From: Rugamonas brunnea
GTDB lineage: Bacteria; Pseudomonadota; Gammaproteobacteria; Burkholderiales; Burkholderiaceae_D
Reading direction: 5' to 3'
Length of the DNA stretch: 64,000 bases
NCBI RefSeq assembly: GCF_014042345.1
Contig: NZ_JACEZT010000002.1
Span: forward strand, 1-64,000
Numbering within the stretch: position 1 is the stretch's first letter; every line of letters starts with the position of its first letter. The translations under genes and the position numbers were made by a program. The notes beneath the pieces are model-generated. The model was given only the letters and a program-made list of their open reading frames with translations. It had not been told where the DNA came from and did not search any database. This document shows, piece by piece, positions 48,237 to 57,187 of the stretch.

Positions 48237-49946
48237 TTACATTTTGTCGGGAGCCGAGACGCCGATCAGCGCCAGGCCGTTGCGCAGCACCTGGCGGGTG
48301 GCCACCATCAGCGCCAGGCGCGCCAGCTTGAGGGCCTCGTCGTCCACCAGCACGCGCTCGGCGAAGTAGAAGCTGTGCAGGTTGGCGGCCAGGTCGCGCA
48401 GGTAGAACGCGATCTGGTGCGGGCCCAGTTCGGCCTGGGCGCGCGCCAGCACCTCGGGGTAGGCCGCCAGCGTGGCCAGCAGGGCCGCCTCCGATGGCGC
48501 CGTCAGCGGCGCAAGGTCGACGCCGGCCAACGCGGCCTCGTCGCCGGTCCACTGCTCCAGCATGCGGCAGATGCGCGCGTGGGCGTACTGCACGTAATAC
48601 ACGGGATTCTCGTCCGAGGTCTTGAGCGCTACGTCCACATCGAACACGAACTCGGTGTCGGCCTTGCGCGAGATCAGGAAGAAGCGAACGGCGTCACGGC
48701 CCTTGCCGATGTCGCCGCCGCCCGACCATTCGATCAGGTCGCGCACGGTCACGTAGGAACCGGCGCGCTTGGAGATCTTCACTTCCTCGCCGCCCTTCAT
48801 CACGGTGACCATCTTGTGCAGCACGTAGTCGGGGTAGCCCTGCGGGATGCCCATGCCGACCGCCTGCAGGCCGGCGCGCACGCGCGCGATGGTGCCGTGG
48901 TGGTCCGAACCCTGGACGTTGATGGCCTGGGTGAAGCCGCGCTGGAACTTGACGATGTGGTAGGCCACGTCCGGCACGAAGTAGGTGTAGGTGCCGTCGG
49001 ACTTGCGCATCACGCGGTCCTTGTCGTCGCCGTACTCGGTGGTGCGCAGCCACAGCGCGCCTTCCTGCTCATAGGTTTTGCCGGACTTGACCAGCGATTC
49101 CACGGCGGCGTTCACCTTGCCGTCCTTGTAGAGCGACGATTCGAGGTAGTAGTTGTCGAACTTGACGCCGAAGGCCTGCAGGTCGATGTCCTGCTCGTTG
49201 CGCAGGTAGGTCACGGCGAAGGCGCGGATCGATTCGATGTCGTTGACGTCGCCCGAGCCGGTGACGGGCGCGCCGTCCGAGGCCGACACCGTTTTCTTGG
49301 CCAGGAAGTCGTTGGCGATGTCCTGGATGTAGTCGCCGTTGTAGGCCGATTCCGGCCATTCGGCGTCGCCGGGCTTGAAGCCGCGCGCGCGCGCCTGCAC
49401 CGAGGTGGCCAGGGTCTGGATCTGCACGCCGGCGTCGTTGTAATAGAACTCGCGGGTGACCTGGTAGCCCTGCGAGATGAACAGCGACGACAGTGCGTCG
49501 CCCAGCGCCGCCTGGCGGCCGTGGCCCACGTGCAGCGGGCCGGTCGGGTTGGCCGAGACGAATTCGATGATCACATGCTTGCCGGTGCCGGCCGCGCTCA
49601 TGCCATAGTTGGCGCCCTGCTCGATCACGGTCTTGACCACGGCCTGCTTGGAGGCGGCCGTCACGCGCAGATTGATGAAGCCGGGGCCGGCGATGTCGGC
49701 CGATTCCACCAGGCCCTTGCCGGCCGGGTTCTCCAGCAGCGCGGCGACCACCTTGGTGGCCAGTTCGCGCGGGTTCATCTTGAGCTGTTTGGCCAGCTGC
49801 ATGGCGACGTTGCAGGCGACGTCACCGTGCGACGGGTCGCGCGGGCGCTCCAGTACCACGTTGGCGGCGATGCCGGTACCGTCGAGCAGGGGAGCGAGGG
49901 CGGCCTGGAACAGGGCGGTGAGGTCTTGTTTTTGTTGGGCGAGCAT
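48237..49946 (-). CDS. argS: Arginyl-tRNA synthetase
   Basis: Class I synthetase of 569 residues that charges tRNA(Arg). The HIGH-like motif is [18 protein letters not shown]. The [17 protein letters not shown] motif takes the place of KMSKS. The N-terminal Add-1 domain ([23 protein letters not shown] region) and the anticodon-binding C-terminal domain ending [14 protein letters not shown] are complete. It heads the minus-strand block with the FtsN-like and dsbA genes. Confidence 0.96.
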   Translation of the reverse strand: MLAQQKQDLTALFQAALAPLLDGTGIAANVVLERPRDPSHGDVACNVAMQLAKQLKMNPRELATKVVAALLENPAGKGLVESADIAGPGFINLRVTAASKQAVVKTVIEQGANYGMSAAGTGKHVIIEFVSANPTGPLHVGHGRQAALGDALSSLFISQGYQVTREFYYNDAGVQIQTLATSVQARARGFKPGDAEWPESAYNGDYIQDIANDFLAKKTVSASDGAPVTGSGDVNDIESIRAFAVTYLRNEQDIDLQAFGVKFDNYYLESSLYKDGKVNAAVESLVKSGKTYEQEGALWLRTTEYGDDKDRVMRKSDGTYTYFVPDVAYHIVKFQRGFTQAINVQGSDHHGTIARVRAGLQAVGMGIPQGYPDYVLHKMVTVMKGGEEVKISKRAGSYVTVRDLIEWSGGGDIGKGRDAVRFFLISRKADTEFVFDVDVALKTSDENPVYYVQYAHARICRMLEQWTGDEAALAGVDLAPLTAPSEAALLATLAAYPEVLARAQAELGPHQIAFYLRDLAANLHSFYFAERVLVDDEALKLARLALMVATRQVLRNGLALIGVSAPDKM

Positions 49947-50029
49947 GTGCGAAATGGCGGCTTGGCCGCGCTAAAAAAACGTCCGTAAGCGAAAACGGCC
50001 GGCGCACGGGCACCGGCCAAACAGCGGTA

Positions 50030-50058
50030 ATTATACTGGTTTGCCGCTGCCGGGTCAC
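50030..50058 (-). promoter_or_regulatory. Sigma-70 promoter of argS, followed by a leader hairpin
   Basis: On the minus strand GTGACC (50053-50058) and TATAAT (50030-50035) are separated by 17 bases, a strong promoter. The leader then contains a GGCCGG...CCGGCC hairpin (49998-50019) followed by GTTTT and, further on, seven T residues, which could cause partial termination. The 313-base argS-rsmB gap holds nothing else that I can identify, apart from G/C-rich sequence. Confidence 0.65.
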
Positions 50059-50259
50059 CGCGCGGACGGGGCGCCGGCCGGTGCCGGGCCTGCGGAGCGG
50101 GGCCCGGAGCCGCGGCCTGCTACTATCGGTAAAAACATCGGTGCAAACCCGCCGCCAGGGCCGCGCGCATGGCCCATCTTGCGGGCACTGCTGTATACTG
50201 CGCGATCGCGGCTGCCGGCCCGCCCTGGATCGCGCGCGGAACCCACCTGGAATTAGCAT

Positions 50260-51660
50260 ATGAACAAGCGTCCGACGCTCACCCTGAAGTCCTCCGCCCC
50301 GGCGGCGCCCAAGCTGCGGGCCAGCCACGCGCGCGCCCTGAAACCGGCCCTGCAGACCGGTTTCCAGACCGCGCTCAAGCCCGACGCGCTGGCCTTCAGC
50401 CTGCTGGGCGCGGCCCACGCGGTGGCCCAGGTGCGCACCGGCACCGCCTTGCCGCAGGCGCTGGCCACCGTGTTCGCCAAACAGGACGCGCCGCCGCAGG
50501 CGCGCGGCGCCATGCAGGACATCGCCTACCGCTGCATGCGCCAGCTGGGCCAGAGCGAGACCCTGATCGGCCTGATGGCGCCCAAGGCGCCCGAGCCGCT
50601 GGTGGCGGCCCTGCTGGCCTGCGCGCTGGCCCTGCTGACGGCGCCCGACGCCGTGGCCCCCTACGAACCGTTCACCGTGGTCGACCAGACCGTGACGGCG
50701 GCCGACGCCCATCCCGATACGGCGCGCGCCAAAGGCATGGTCAACGCCGTGTTGCGCCGCTTCCTGCGCGAGCGCCAGGCCCTGCTGGACACGGCCCGGC
50801 TGCAGCCGCTGGCCAGGTGGAATTACCCGCAATGGTGGCTGGACGCCGTCAAGACGGCCTGGCCGCAGCAATGGCAGGCCATCCTGGCGGCCGGCGACAC
50901 GGCGCCGCCGCTGACCTTGCGCGTGAACGCCCGCAAGGCCACGGTGGCCCAGTACCTGGCCACGCTGGAGGCGGCCGGCATGGCCGCCAGCCAGATCGGC
51001 CCCTACGCCGTGCGGCTGGCCAAGCCGGTGGCCGTGGCCCAGATCCCCGGCTTCGCCGAGGGCGTGGTGTCGGTGCAGGACGCCGGCGCCCAGCTGGCCG
51101 CGCCGCTGCTGGACGTGGCCGACGGCATGCGCGTGCTGGACGCCTGCGCCGCGCCCGGCGGCAAGACTTGCCACGTCCTGGAACTGGCCGCCGCCGAGCT
51201 GACGGCGCTGGACGCCGACCCCAAGCGCCTGGCGCGCGTGGGCGAGAACCTGGAGCGGCTCGGATTGAAGGCGACGCTGCAGGCGGCCGAGGCCCAGTCG
51301 GCCGGCTGGTGGGATGGCCGCCCGTTCGACCGCATCCTGGCCGACGTGCCGTGCACGGCCTCCGGCATCGTGCGCCGCCACCCCGATATCCGCTGGCTGC
51401 GGCGCAAGGGCGACACGCTCCAACTTGCAACACTTTCGGCCAAAATCCTCGACAACCTTTGGCAGATGCTTGCACCGGGTGGTAAATTGCTGTTCGTGAC
51501 ATGCTCCTTGTGGCCGCAGGAATCGGAGGCGCAAGCGGCCGCATTCGCCGTCCGTCACGGGGCGACGCGGCTGGACGCGCCCGGTCAGCTGCTGCCGGTG
51601 GGTGGCCCGGAGCACGATCACGATGGATTGTTTTACGCGCTGTTCCAGAAAAATGCGTGA
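50260..51660 (+). CDS. rsmB: 16S rRNA (cytosine(967)-C5)-methyltransferase RsmB
   Basis: It methylates C967 of 16S rRNA. An N-terminal NusB-like helical domain (YRCMRQLGQSETLIGLMAP, NAVLRRFLRERQ) precedes the Rossmann methyltransferase. SAM motif I is LDACAAPGGKTCHVLEL, motif IV DVPCTASGIVRRHPDIRWLRR, and the catalytic Cys lies in LFVTCSLWPQESEAQ. The 466 residues include a basic Ala-rich N-terminal tail of about 30 residues beyond E. coli RsmB. Genes for a DUF4390 protein and NtrY-like kinase follow closely. Confidence 0.92.
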   Translation: MNKRPTLTLKSSAPAAPKLRASHARALKPALQTGFQTALKPDALAFSLLGAAHAVAQVRTGTALPQALATVFAKQDAPPQARGAMQDIAYRCMRQLGQSETLIGLMAPKAPEPLVAALLACALALLTAPDAVAPYEPFTVVDQTVTAADAHPDTARAKGMVNAVLRRFLRERQALLDTARLQPLARWNYPQWWLDAVKTAWPQQWQAILAAGDTAPPLTLRVNARKATVAQYLATLEAAGMAASQIGPYAVRLAKPVAVAQIPGFAEGVVSVQDAGAQLAAPLLDVADGMRVLDACAAPGGKTCHVLELAAAELTALDADPKRLARVGENLERLGLKATLQAAEAQSAGWWDGRPFDRILADVPCTASGIVRRHPDIRWLRRKGDTLQLATLSAKILDNLWQMLAPGGKLLFVTCSLWPQESEAQAAAFAVRHGATRLDAPGQLLPVGGPEHDHDGLFYALFQKNA

Positions 51661-51709
51661 CCGTTTTGCCCGCCATTTTCCGACGGATCTACTGAGCACC
51701 GGCCCACTC

Positions 51710-52282
51710 GTGACACGACGCATCCTTCGACTCATCGCCTGGCAATTGCTGCTGATGGTGGCCTGCGTGCTGGCCCCGGCGGCGCGGGCGGCCGAGGGGG
51801 TGGAGATCAAGCGCGCCTACATCGAGGCCGCCGACGAGGGCTACCGGCTGGCCGCCAATTATTCCTTTGATCTCAACCACGGCCTGGAAGACGCCATCCA
51901 GCATGGCGTGCAGCTGTACTTCACCACCGAGATCGAATTCACGCGGCCGCGCTGGTACTGGTTCGACGAGAAGGCCATCGTGGCCCACCAGACGGCCCGC
52001 ATCTCCTACAACGTGCTCACGCGCCAGTACCACGTGTCCGTGATCGGCAGCGTGCAGCAGAGCTTCTCCTCGCTGGAGGATGCGCTGTTCCTGATCCGCC
52101 GGCCCAGCCGCTGGGTGGTGGCGCCGCGCGGCGCGCTCAAGGTGGGCGAGACCTACAACGTGACGCTGCGCATGGGCATGGACCGCGACTACCTGCCCAA
52201 GCCGATCCAGGTCAACGCCTTCAACAACAGTGAATGGCGCCTGGCGTCAGACAAGAAAACCTTCCAGTACAGGGCGGAGTAA
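51710..52282 (+). CDS. DUF4390 domain-containing exported protein
   Basis: A protein of about 190 residues with a twin-basic signal peptide (RRILRLIAWQLLLMVACVLAPAARA), then VEIKRAYIEAADEGYRLAANYSFDL and RISYNVLTRQYHVSVIG, the DUF4390 pattern. I chose the GTG at 51710 because it places the signal peptide at the N-terminus. An ATG at 51653, overlapping the rsmB stop, would add 19 residues. It lies directly before the NtrY-like kinase gene (stop and start abut). That linkage recurs in Burkholderiales and suggests a periplasmic partner of the sensor, but no function is established. Confidence 0.85.
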   Translation: MTRRILRLIAWQLLLMVACVLAPAARAAEGVEIKRAYIEAADEGYRLAANYSFDLNHGLEDAIQHGVQLYFTTEIEFTRPRWYWFDEKAIVAHQTARISYNVLTRQYHVSVIGSVQQSFSSLEDALFLIRRPSRWVVAPRGALKVGETYNVTLRMGMDRDYLPKPIQVNAFNNSEWRLASDKKTFQYRAE

Positions 52283-54577
52283 GTGACCAAGGCCCTGCGG
52301 TATCTGTTCGTCGTTGGCGGCGCCATCGTCAGTATCCTGTTGTTCCTGCTGGCCACCGCCTCCGACAATTCCGGCTTCTTCGACCGCTATTATTCCTGGC
52401 TGCTGGGCCTGAACGCGGCCATGGCCGTTGCGCTGCTGGTGCTGGTGGCCGTGTCGCTGTTCCGGCTGTACGCGCGCTTCAAGAGCGGCAAGTTCGGCTC
52501 GCGCCTGATGACGCGGCTGGTGCTGCTGTTCGCCGCCATCGGCGTGTTGCCGGGGCTGGTGATCTTCCTCGTCTCGGTGCAGTTCGTGTCGCACTCGATC
52601 GAATCGTGGTTCAACGTGCACGTGGAAGAGGCGCTGGAGTCGGGCATCAACCTGGGCCGGGCCGGGCTGGACACGGTACTGGCCGAACTCGACAGCACGG
52701 CGCGCAAGACAGTGCAGCAACTGGCCGACAACCCCTACGGCAGCGAGCCGGCCATGCTGGCGCGCCTGGTCAAGCTGCAGCCGGGCATGCAGAACGCCAT
52801 CATCGTCGACGCCGAGGGCGGCCTGATCGTCAGCGCCCGCGCCAACAACAGCGGCAATCTGAGCGCCGACCTGCCTACCACCGAGATGATGGAGAAGGCC
52901 AAGACGGACGCCTCGTACGGCGCGGCCGAGGGCGGCAGCGAGCTGCGCAGCGACATGATCACGGCCCCGCGCGAACTGCCCGAAGCCAGCAGCAAGCTGC
53001 GCCTGCGCGTGCTGATGGCCATCCCCGACCATGTGCAGCCGAACGGCACCCACCTGGCGCCGCGCTTTCTGCAGCTGATCCAGCTGGCGCCGGCCCAGCT
53101 GGCCAGCAACGGCGAAACCATCCGCAGCGCCTACAGCGAGTACAAGGAGCGCTTCGTGGCCCGCGTCGGCCTGCGCAAGATGTACATCGAAACGCTGACG
53201 CTGACCCTGCTGCTGGCCGTGTTCGGCGCCATCGCCAGCGCCTTCCTGATCGCCAGCGACCTGGCCCAGCCGCTGCTGCTCTTGGCCGAGGGCACGCGCG
53301 CCGTGGCCGAGGGCGACTTGTCGCCGCGCCCCATCGTGGCCACCTCCGACGAGCTGGGCACGCTGACCCAGTCGTTCAACACCATGACGCGCCAGCTGTC
53401 GGAGGCGCGCAGCGCCGTCGAGCGCAACCGCGCTGCGCTGCAGAACGCCAAGGCCCACCTGGAATCGGTGCTGGCCAATATGTCGGCCGGGGTGGTGGTG
53501 CTCGACGGCGAATTCCACCTGGTCAGCTGCAACGACTCGGCCGAGCGCATCCTGCAGCAGCCGGGCCCGGCCCTGATCGGGCGCCGCCTGACGGACGTGG
53601 ACGGCCTGCAGGAATTCGGCGCCGCCATCGTCAACGCCTTCGCGGCGCAAAACGCGCAGTCGGCCGCCGGCCGCAGCGCCGGCCGCCTGCACTGGCAGCG
53701 CCAGATCGAAGTGCCGCGCCGTCCCGGCGGCGGCGAGGACAGCGAACTGACGCTGCTCACGCGCGGCTCGCGCCTGCCGGTCGAGAGCGGCAGCGGCTAC
53801 ATCGTCGTATTCGACGATATTTCGGACGTGATCTCGGCCCAGCGCTCGGTGGCCTGGGGCGAGGTGGCGCGCCGCCTGGCGCACGAGATCAAGAACCCGC
53901 TCACGCCGATCCAGCTGTCGGCCGAGCGGCTGCAGATGAAACTGGAGGACAAGCTGGCCCCGCCCGAGGCGGAGCTGCTGAACCGGGGCACGACCACCAT
54001 CGTGAACCAGGTGGCGGCCATGAAGCGCATGGTGGACGACTTCCGCGACTACGCCAAAACCCCGCCGGCCGTGCTGGAGCCGCTGGACCTGAACGCGCTG
54101 GTGGACGAGATCCTGCACCTGTACGTGAGCGGCGAGGGCGACGACATCATCCATCCCCAGCTGGCCCCCGGCCTGCCGCTGGTGATGGGCGACGCCACCC
54201 AGCTGCGCCAGGTGATCCACAACCTGCTGCAGAACGCCCAGGACGCCATGGCCGAGCAGCCCGGGGGCGGCGTGACGCCGCGGATTGACGTCGTCACGGA
54301 AGCCATTCATTATCAGGGCGCGGACGGCAGCACGCGCACGGCCGTGCGGCTGGCCATCACCGACAATGGCCCCGGTTTCGCGCCCAAGATCCTGGCCAGG
54401 GCGTTCGAACCGTACGTCACGTCCAAGGCGCGCGGCACCGGTCTGGGCCTGGCGATGGTGAAAAAAATTATCGACGAACATGGCGGCAGGATCGATATCC
54501 AGAACCATGTCGATAGAAGTGGTGCGTCCGTGCTGATTTTGCTGTTAAAGTTAGCGCCGGCGACGCAAAATACCTAA
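52283..54577 (+). CDS. NtrY-like membrane sensor histidine kinase
   Basis: A 764-residue kinase starting with GTG. TM helices near the N-terminus (YLFVVGGAIVSILLFLLATAS, NAAMAVALLVLVAVSLFRL, LVLLFAAIGVLPGLVIFLVSV) flank a short loop, with another TM after an extracytoplasmic sensor region (LLLAVFGAIASAFLIASDLA). HAMP and PAS domains follow (LESVLANMSAGVVVLD). The kinase core has phospho-acceptor His534 in RLAHEIKNPLTPIQ, the N-box LRQVIHNLLQNAQDAM and G-box GLGLAMVKKIIDEHGG. Architecture matches NtrY. Its partner regulator is encoded 63 bases downstream. Confidence 0.9.
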   Translation: MTKALRYLFVVGGAIVSILLFLLATASDNSGFFDRYYSWLLGLNAAMAVALLVLVAVSLFRLYARFKSGKFGSRLMTRLVLLFAAIGVLPGLVIFLVSVQFVSHSIESWFNVHVEEALESGINLGRAGLDTVLAELDSTARKTVQQLADNPYGSEPAMLARLVKLQPGMQNAIIVDAEGGLIVSARANNSGNLSADLPTTEMMEKAKTDASYGAAEGGSELRSDMITAPRELPEASSKLRLRVLMAIPDHVQPNGTHLAPRFLQLIQLAPAQLASNGETIRSAYSEYKERFVARVGLRKMYIETLTLTLLLAVFGAIASAFLIASDLAQPLLLLAEGTRAVAEGDLSPRPIVATSDELGTLTQSFNTMTRQLSEARSAVERNRAALQNAKAHLESVLANMSAGVVVLDGEFHLVSCNDSAERILQQPGPALIGRRLTDVDGLQEFGAAIVNAFAAQNAQSAAGRSAGRLHWQRQIEVPRRPGGGEDSELTLLTRGSRLPVESGSGYIVVFDDISDVISAQRSVAWGEVARRLAHEIKNPLTPIQLSAERLQMKLEDKLAPPEAELLNRGTTTIVNQVAAMKRMVDDFRDYAKTPPAVLEPLDLNALVDEILHLYVSGEGDDIIHPQLAPGLPLVMGDATQLRQVIHNLLQNAQDAMAEQPGGGVTPRIDVVTEAIHYQGADGSTRTAVRLAITDNGPGFAPKILARAFEPYVTSKARGTGLGLAMVKKIIDEHGGRIDIQNHVDRSGASVLILLLKLAPATQNT

Positions 54578-54640
54578 CGTTGCAATGACCACAAAAATCA
54601 TTGCCGAATAAAGCGGCGAAATGAGGAAGGGCAGGGATAG

Positions 54641-55351
54641 ATGGCAAACATACTGGTAGTGGATGATGAAATGGGGATCCGTGAGTTGCTCTCGGAAATC
54701 CTCAGCGATGAAGGACATGCAATTCAGCTGGCCGAGAACGCGCAACAGGCGCGCGAGGCTCGCGCGGGCGGGGCGCCGGACCTGGTGCTGCTCGATATCT
54801 GGATGCCGGACACCGATGGCGTCACCCTGCTCAAGGAATGGCAGCGCGACGGCTTGCTGACCATGCCCGTGATCATGATGTCGGGCCATGCCACCATCGA
54901 CACGGCCGTGGAAGCGACCCGCATCGGCGCCCTGAACTTCCTGGAAAAGCCGATCGCGCTGCAAAAGCTGCTCAAGGCCGTGCAGCAGGGGCTGACCCGG
55001 GCCCAGGAAACCGTGCGCGCGCCGACGCTGGCGGCCCGTCCCGCCCAGCAGGCCCAGGCTGAGGAAAGCGCCGGCGCCGGCTTTGGCGCCCAGGCCCCGC
55101 AGGCGGCCGCGGCCCGTCCCGGCGCCGCCGTGGCCGGCGGCGATAACCACCTGTTCAACCTGTCGTTCGACCTGCCGCTGCGCGAAGCGCGCGACGCGTT
55201 CGAGCGCATGTATTTCGAGCACCACCTGGGCCGCGAAGGCGGCAGCATGACGCGCGTGGCCGAGAAGACGGGCCTGGAGCGCACCCACCTGTACCGCAAG
55301 CTCAAGCAACTGGGCGTGGAACCGGGCAAGCTGGCCAAGAAAAACGCATGA
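54641..55351 (+). CDS. NtrX-like response regulator lacking the AAA+ domain
   Basis: A 236-residue protein. The receiver domain (residues 1-120) has the acidic pocket VVDDE and phospho-acceptor Asp52 in LVLLDIWMPDTDG, with SGHATIDTAVEATRIGA and Lys in FLEKPI. After an Ala/Gln-rich linker (APTLAARPAQQAQAEES) it has a Fis-type HTH (MTRVAEKTGLERTHLYRKLKQLG). The sigma-54 AAA+ domain of true NtrX is missing, as in the short regulators of this group. It probably acts as a normal DNA-binding regulator rather than a sigma-54 activator. Confidence 0.9.
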   Translation: MANILVVDDEMGIRELLSEILSDEGHAIQLAENAQQAREARAGGAPDLVLLDIWMPDTDGVTLLKEWQRDGLLTMPVIMMSGHATIDTAVEATRIGALNFLEKPIALQKLLKAVQQGLTRAQETVRAPTLAARPAQQAQAEESAGAGFGAQAPQAAAARPGAAVAGGDNHLFNLSFDLPLREARDAFERMYFEHHLGREGGSMTRVAEKTGLERTHLYRKLKQLGVEPGKLAKKNA

Positions 55352-55779
55352 CGGCGCAGGGGCAGGCGGGCGGCCCCGCGCCGCGTGCCCCCGTTGCCAC
55401 CTGGCTGGTCACGGGCGCCACGCCCGGCGCGCGCGAGGCCGCCATCGCCGCCCACCTGCAGCCGGGGCTGGCCACCACCGTCATCCTTGAGGGATTGTCG
55501 GATGGCAACTCCGCTCTGGCCGACCTGGCCAACCCGGCCAACCCGGCCCCCGGGCAGCCCGCGCCCCCGGCCTTGCAACTGTTGCGTATTGCCCCTGGCT
55601 GCCTGCATTGCAGCGGGAATCTCGTTTTGCGCGTAACATTGAACCGTGTGCTGCGCCATGCCCCCGCGCGGCTCTACATCAGCATGGCAACGGCCAGCCA
55701 CCTCGACCAGCTGCGCGATTGGCTGTCCGAGGCGCCCTATGGTTCCTTGCTGGCATTGCAAGCCGACATCGCGGCCTGA
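55348..55779 (+). CDS. Small COG0523/CobW-like protein without P-loop
   Basis: A 143-residue protein overlapping the regulator stop by four bases. WLVTGATPGAREAAIAAHL aligns with the P-loop of CobW-type GTPases, but GKT is replaced by ARE. APGCLHCSG resembles the GCxCC metal-binding motif, and the tail LYISMATASHLDQLRDWL matches the segment after it. It looks like a reduced, non-GTPase relative of zinc-chaperone proteins. The coupling to the NtrY/NtrX-like pair hints at a metal- or redox-related accessory role; this is inference. Confidence 0.6.
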   Translation: MTAQGQAGGPAPRAPVATWLVTGATPGAREAAIAAHLQPGLATTVILEGLSDGNSALADLANPANPAPGQPAPPALQLLRIAPGCLHCSGNLVLRVTLNRVLRHAPARLYISMATASHLDQLRDWLSEAPYGSLLALQADIAA

Positions 55780-55894
55780 GCGCCGCTTGCCTCCCGGGCC
55801 GTCCTGAGGTCCCTTGAAAACGTCCGCCGCCAGCCCCAAGTGGGTGCTGAAGGCGGATCGCCAGCGTTCCGCCCCTTAGCGTGAAGGATGCAAA

Positions 55895-56152
55895 ATGAAC
55901 CTCATCTACAATAGCGAGCAGTATAGTGTGGTCGAATTCGGCGCCGACCGGGATCTGGAAGCCCTGCGTTTCGGCGGCTATGAAATTGTTGACAAGGGCG
56001 GCAAGCGCGAAATCTTTATCGCCGGCGTCCTGGCCCAGTCGTTCCGGCGCGACGTCAACCAGTTGATCGCCGGGGAACCCACCATGGCCGAGATCGATGA
56101 ATTCCTCGGCAATTACGATTCGCTCATGAGTCAACCCGTCCTGTTGCATTAA
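55895..56152 (+). CDS. DUF3567 family protein
   Basis: An 85-residue cytoplasmic protein. MNLIYNSEQYSVVEFG, LEALRFGGYEIVDK and REIFIAGVLAQSFRRDV are the conserved features of DUF3567, a family found mainly in Burkholderiales. GAAGGATGCAAA precedes the ATG. Function unknown. It appears to be a single-gene unit. Confidence 0.88.
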   Translation: MNLIYNSEQYSVVEFGADRDLEALRFGGYEIVDKGGKREIFIAGVLAQSFRRDVNQLIAGEPTMAEIDEFLGNYDSLMSQPVLLH

Positions 56153-56255
56153 GCGCGTCCCGGACGGACGACGGGGGCGCGCGCCGGATTCCGGCGACGC
56201 CGCCTCCGGCGCATGGTATGGTTGGGGCTTTACGCCGCCTTCCCCTCACCGAACC

Positions 56256-57044
56256 ATGTGCCAACTTCTCGCAATGAACTGCAATGTCCCGACGGACATC
56301 GTGTTCAGCTTCACCGGCTTCGCCATGCGCGGCGGCCACACCGATACCCACCACGACGGCTGGGGCATCGCCTTTTTCGAGGGCGCCGGCGTGCGCCATT
56401 TCGTCGACCACCAGGCTGCCGTCGCCTCGCCCGTGGCCGAGCTGATCAAACGCTACCCGATCAAATCCAAGAACGTCATCGCCCACATCCGCAAGGCCAC
56501 CCAGGGCCAGGTGGCGCTGGAGAATTGCCACCCGTTCGTGCGCGAGCTGTGGGGCCGCTACTGGGTGTTCGCCCACAATGGCGACCTCAAGCAATTCGCG
56601 CCCGTACTCGATGGGGCCTATCGCCCGGTCGGCGACACCGACAGCGAGCGGGCCTTCTGCTACCTGTTGCAGCAATTGCGCGCCCGCTTCGGCGACACGC
56701 GCCCGCCGCTGGCCCAGCTACGGGCCGCCTTGACCGAGCTGGTGCGTGAGATCGCCACCCACGGCACCTTCAACATGTTGCTGTCGAGCGGCACGGAACT
56801 GTTCGCCCACTGTTCCACGGCCCTGTACTACCTGGTGCGGCAATACCCGTTCGACACGGCCAGCCTGTCCGACGAGGACGTGAGCGTGGACTTTTCCCAA
56901 GTGACCACGCCGAACGACCGGGTCGCCATCATCGTCACCCAGCCGCTGACGACCAATGAGCAATGGACGCCGTTCGCCCCGGGCGAGCTGAAACTATTTG
57001 TAGATGGCATGCCGCAAGTAGGGGATAGCATTGAATTAATATAA
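56256..57044 (+). CDS. Class II glutamine amidotransferase (YafJ-like)
   Basis: An Ntn-hydrolase domain whose Cys2 (MCQLLAMNCN) would be the nucleophile after removal of Met1. THHDGWGIAFFEG, VIAHIRKATQGQV, NCHPFVRELWGRYWVFAHNGDL and GDTDSERAFCYLL line the glutamine pocket. The 262-residue length fits YafJ and related single-domain amidotransferases. No synthetase partner is adjacent, so the ammonia acceptor is unknown; some relatives act as peptide hydrolases. Confidence 0.88.
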   Translation: MCQLLAMNCNVPTDIVFSFTGFAMRGGHTDTHHDGWGIAFFEGAGVRHFVDHQAAVASPVAELIKRYPIKSKNVIAHIRKATQGQVALENCHPFVRELWGRYWVFAHNGDLKQFAPVLDGAYRPVGDTDSERAFCYLLQQLRARFGDTRPPLAQLRAALTELVREIATHGTFNMLLSSGTELFAHCSTALYYLVRQYPFDTASLSDEDVSVDFSQVTTPNDRVAIIVTQPLTTNEQWTPFAPGELKLFVDGMPQVGDSIELI

Positions 57045-57187
57045 GAATCGTGCTTAAACGGACGGCAAAATATTAGCAATAGGGAATAAATGCAGTAAAG
57101 TAGAGATATTCTCCGTTTTCAACCGCGCGTAGTGGTGATAGGTGTCGCCTGTGCGCCACCGCCGCTGCCGCCCGACCAGAGCAGGCA

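Noticed and set aside
46740..49988. A 1082-residue plus-strand frame opposite dsbA, the FtsN-like gene and argS
   Set aside because: Its His/Gly/Arg/Val-rich sequence mirrors well-supported minus-strand genes; no domain is visible.
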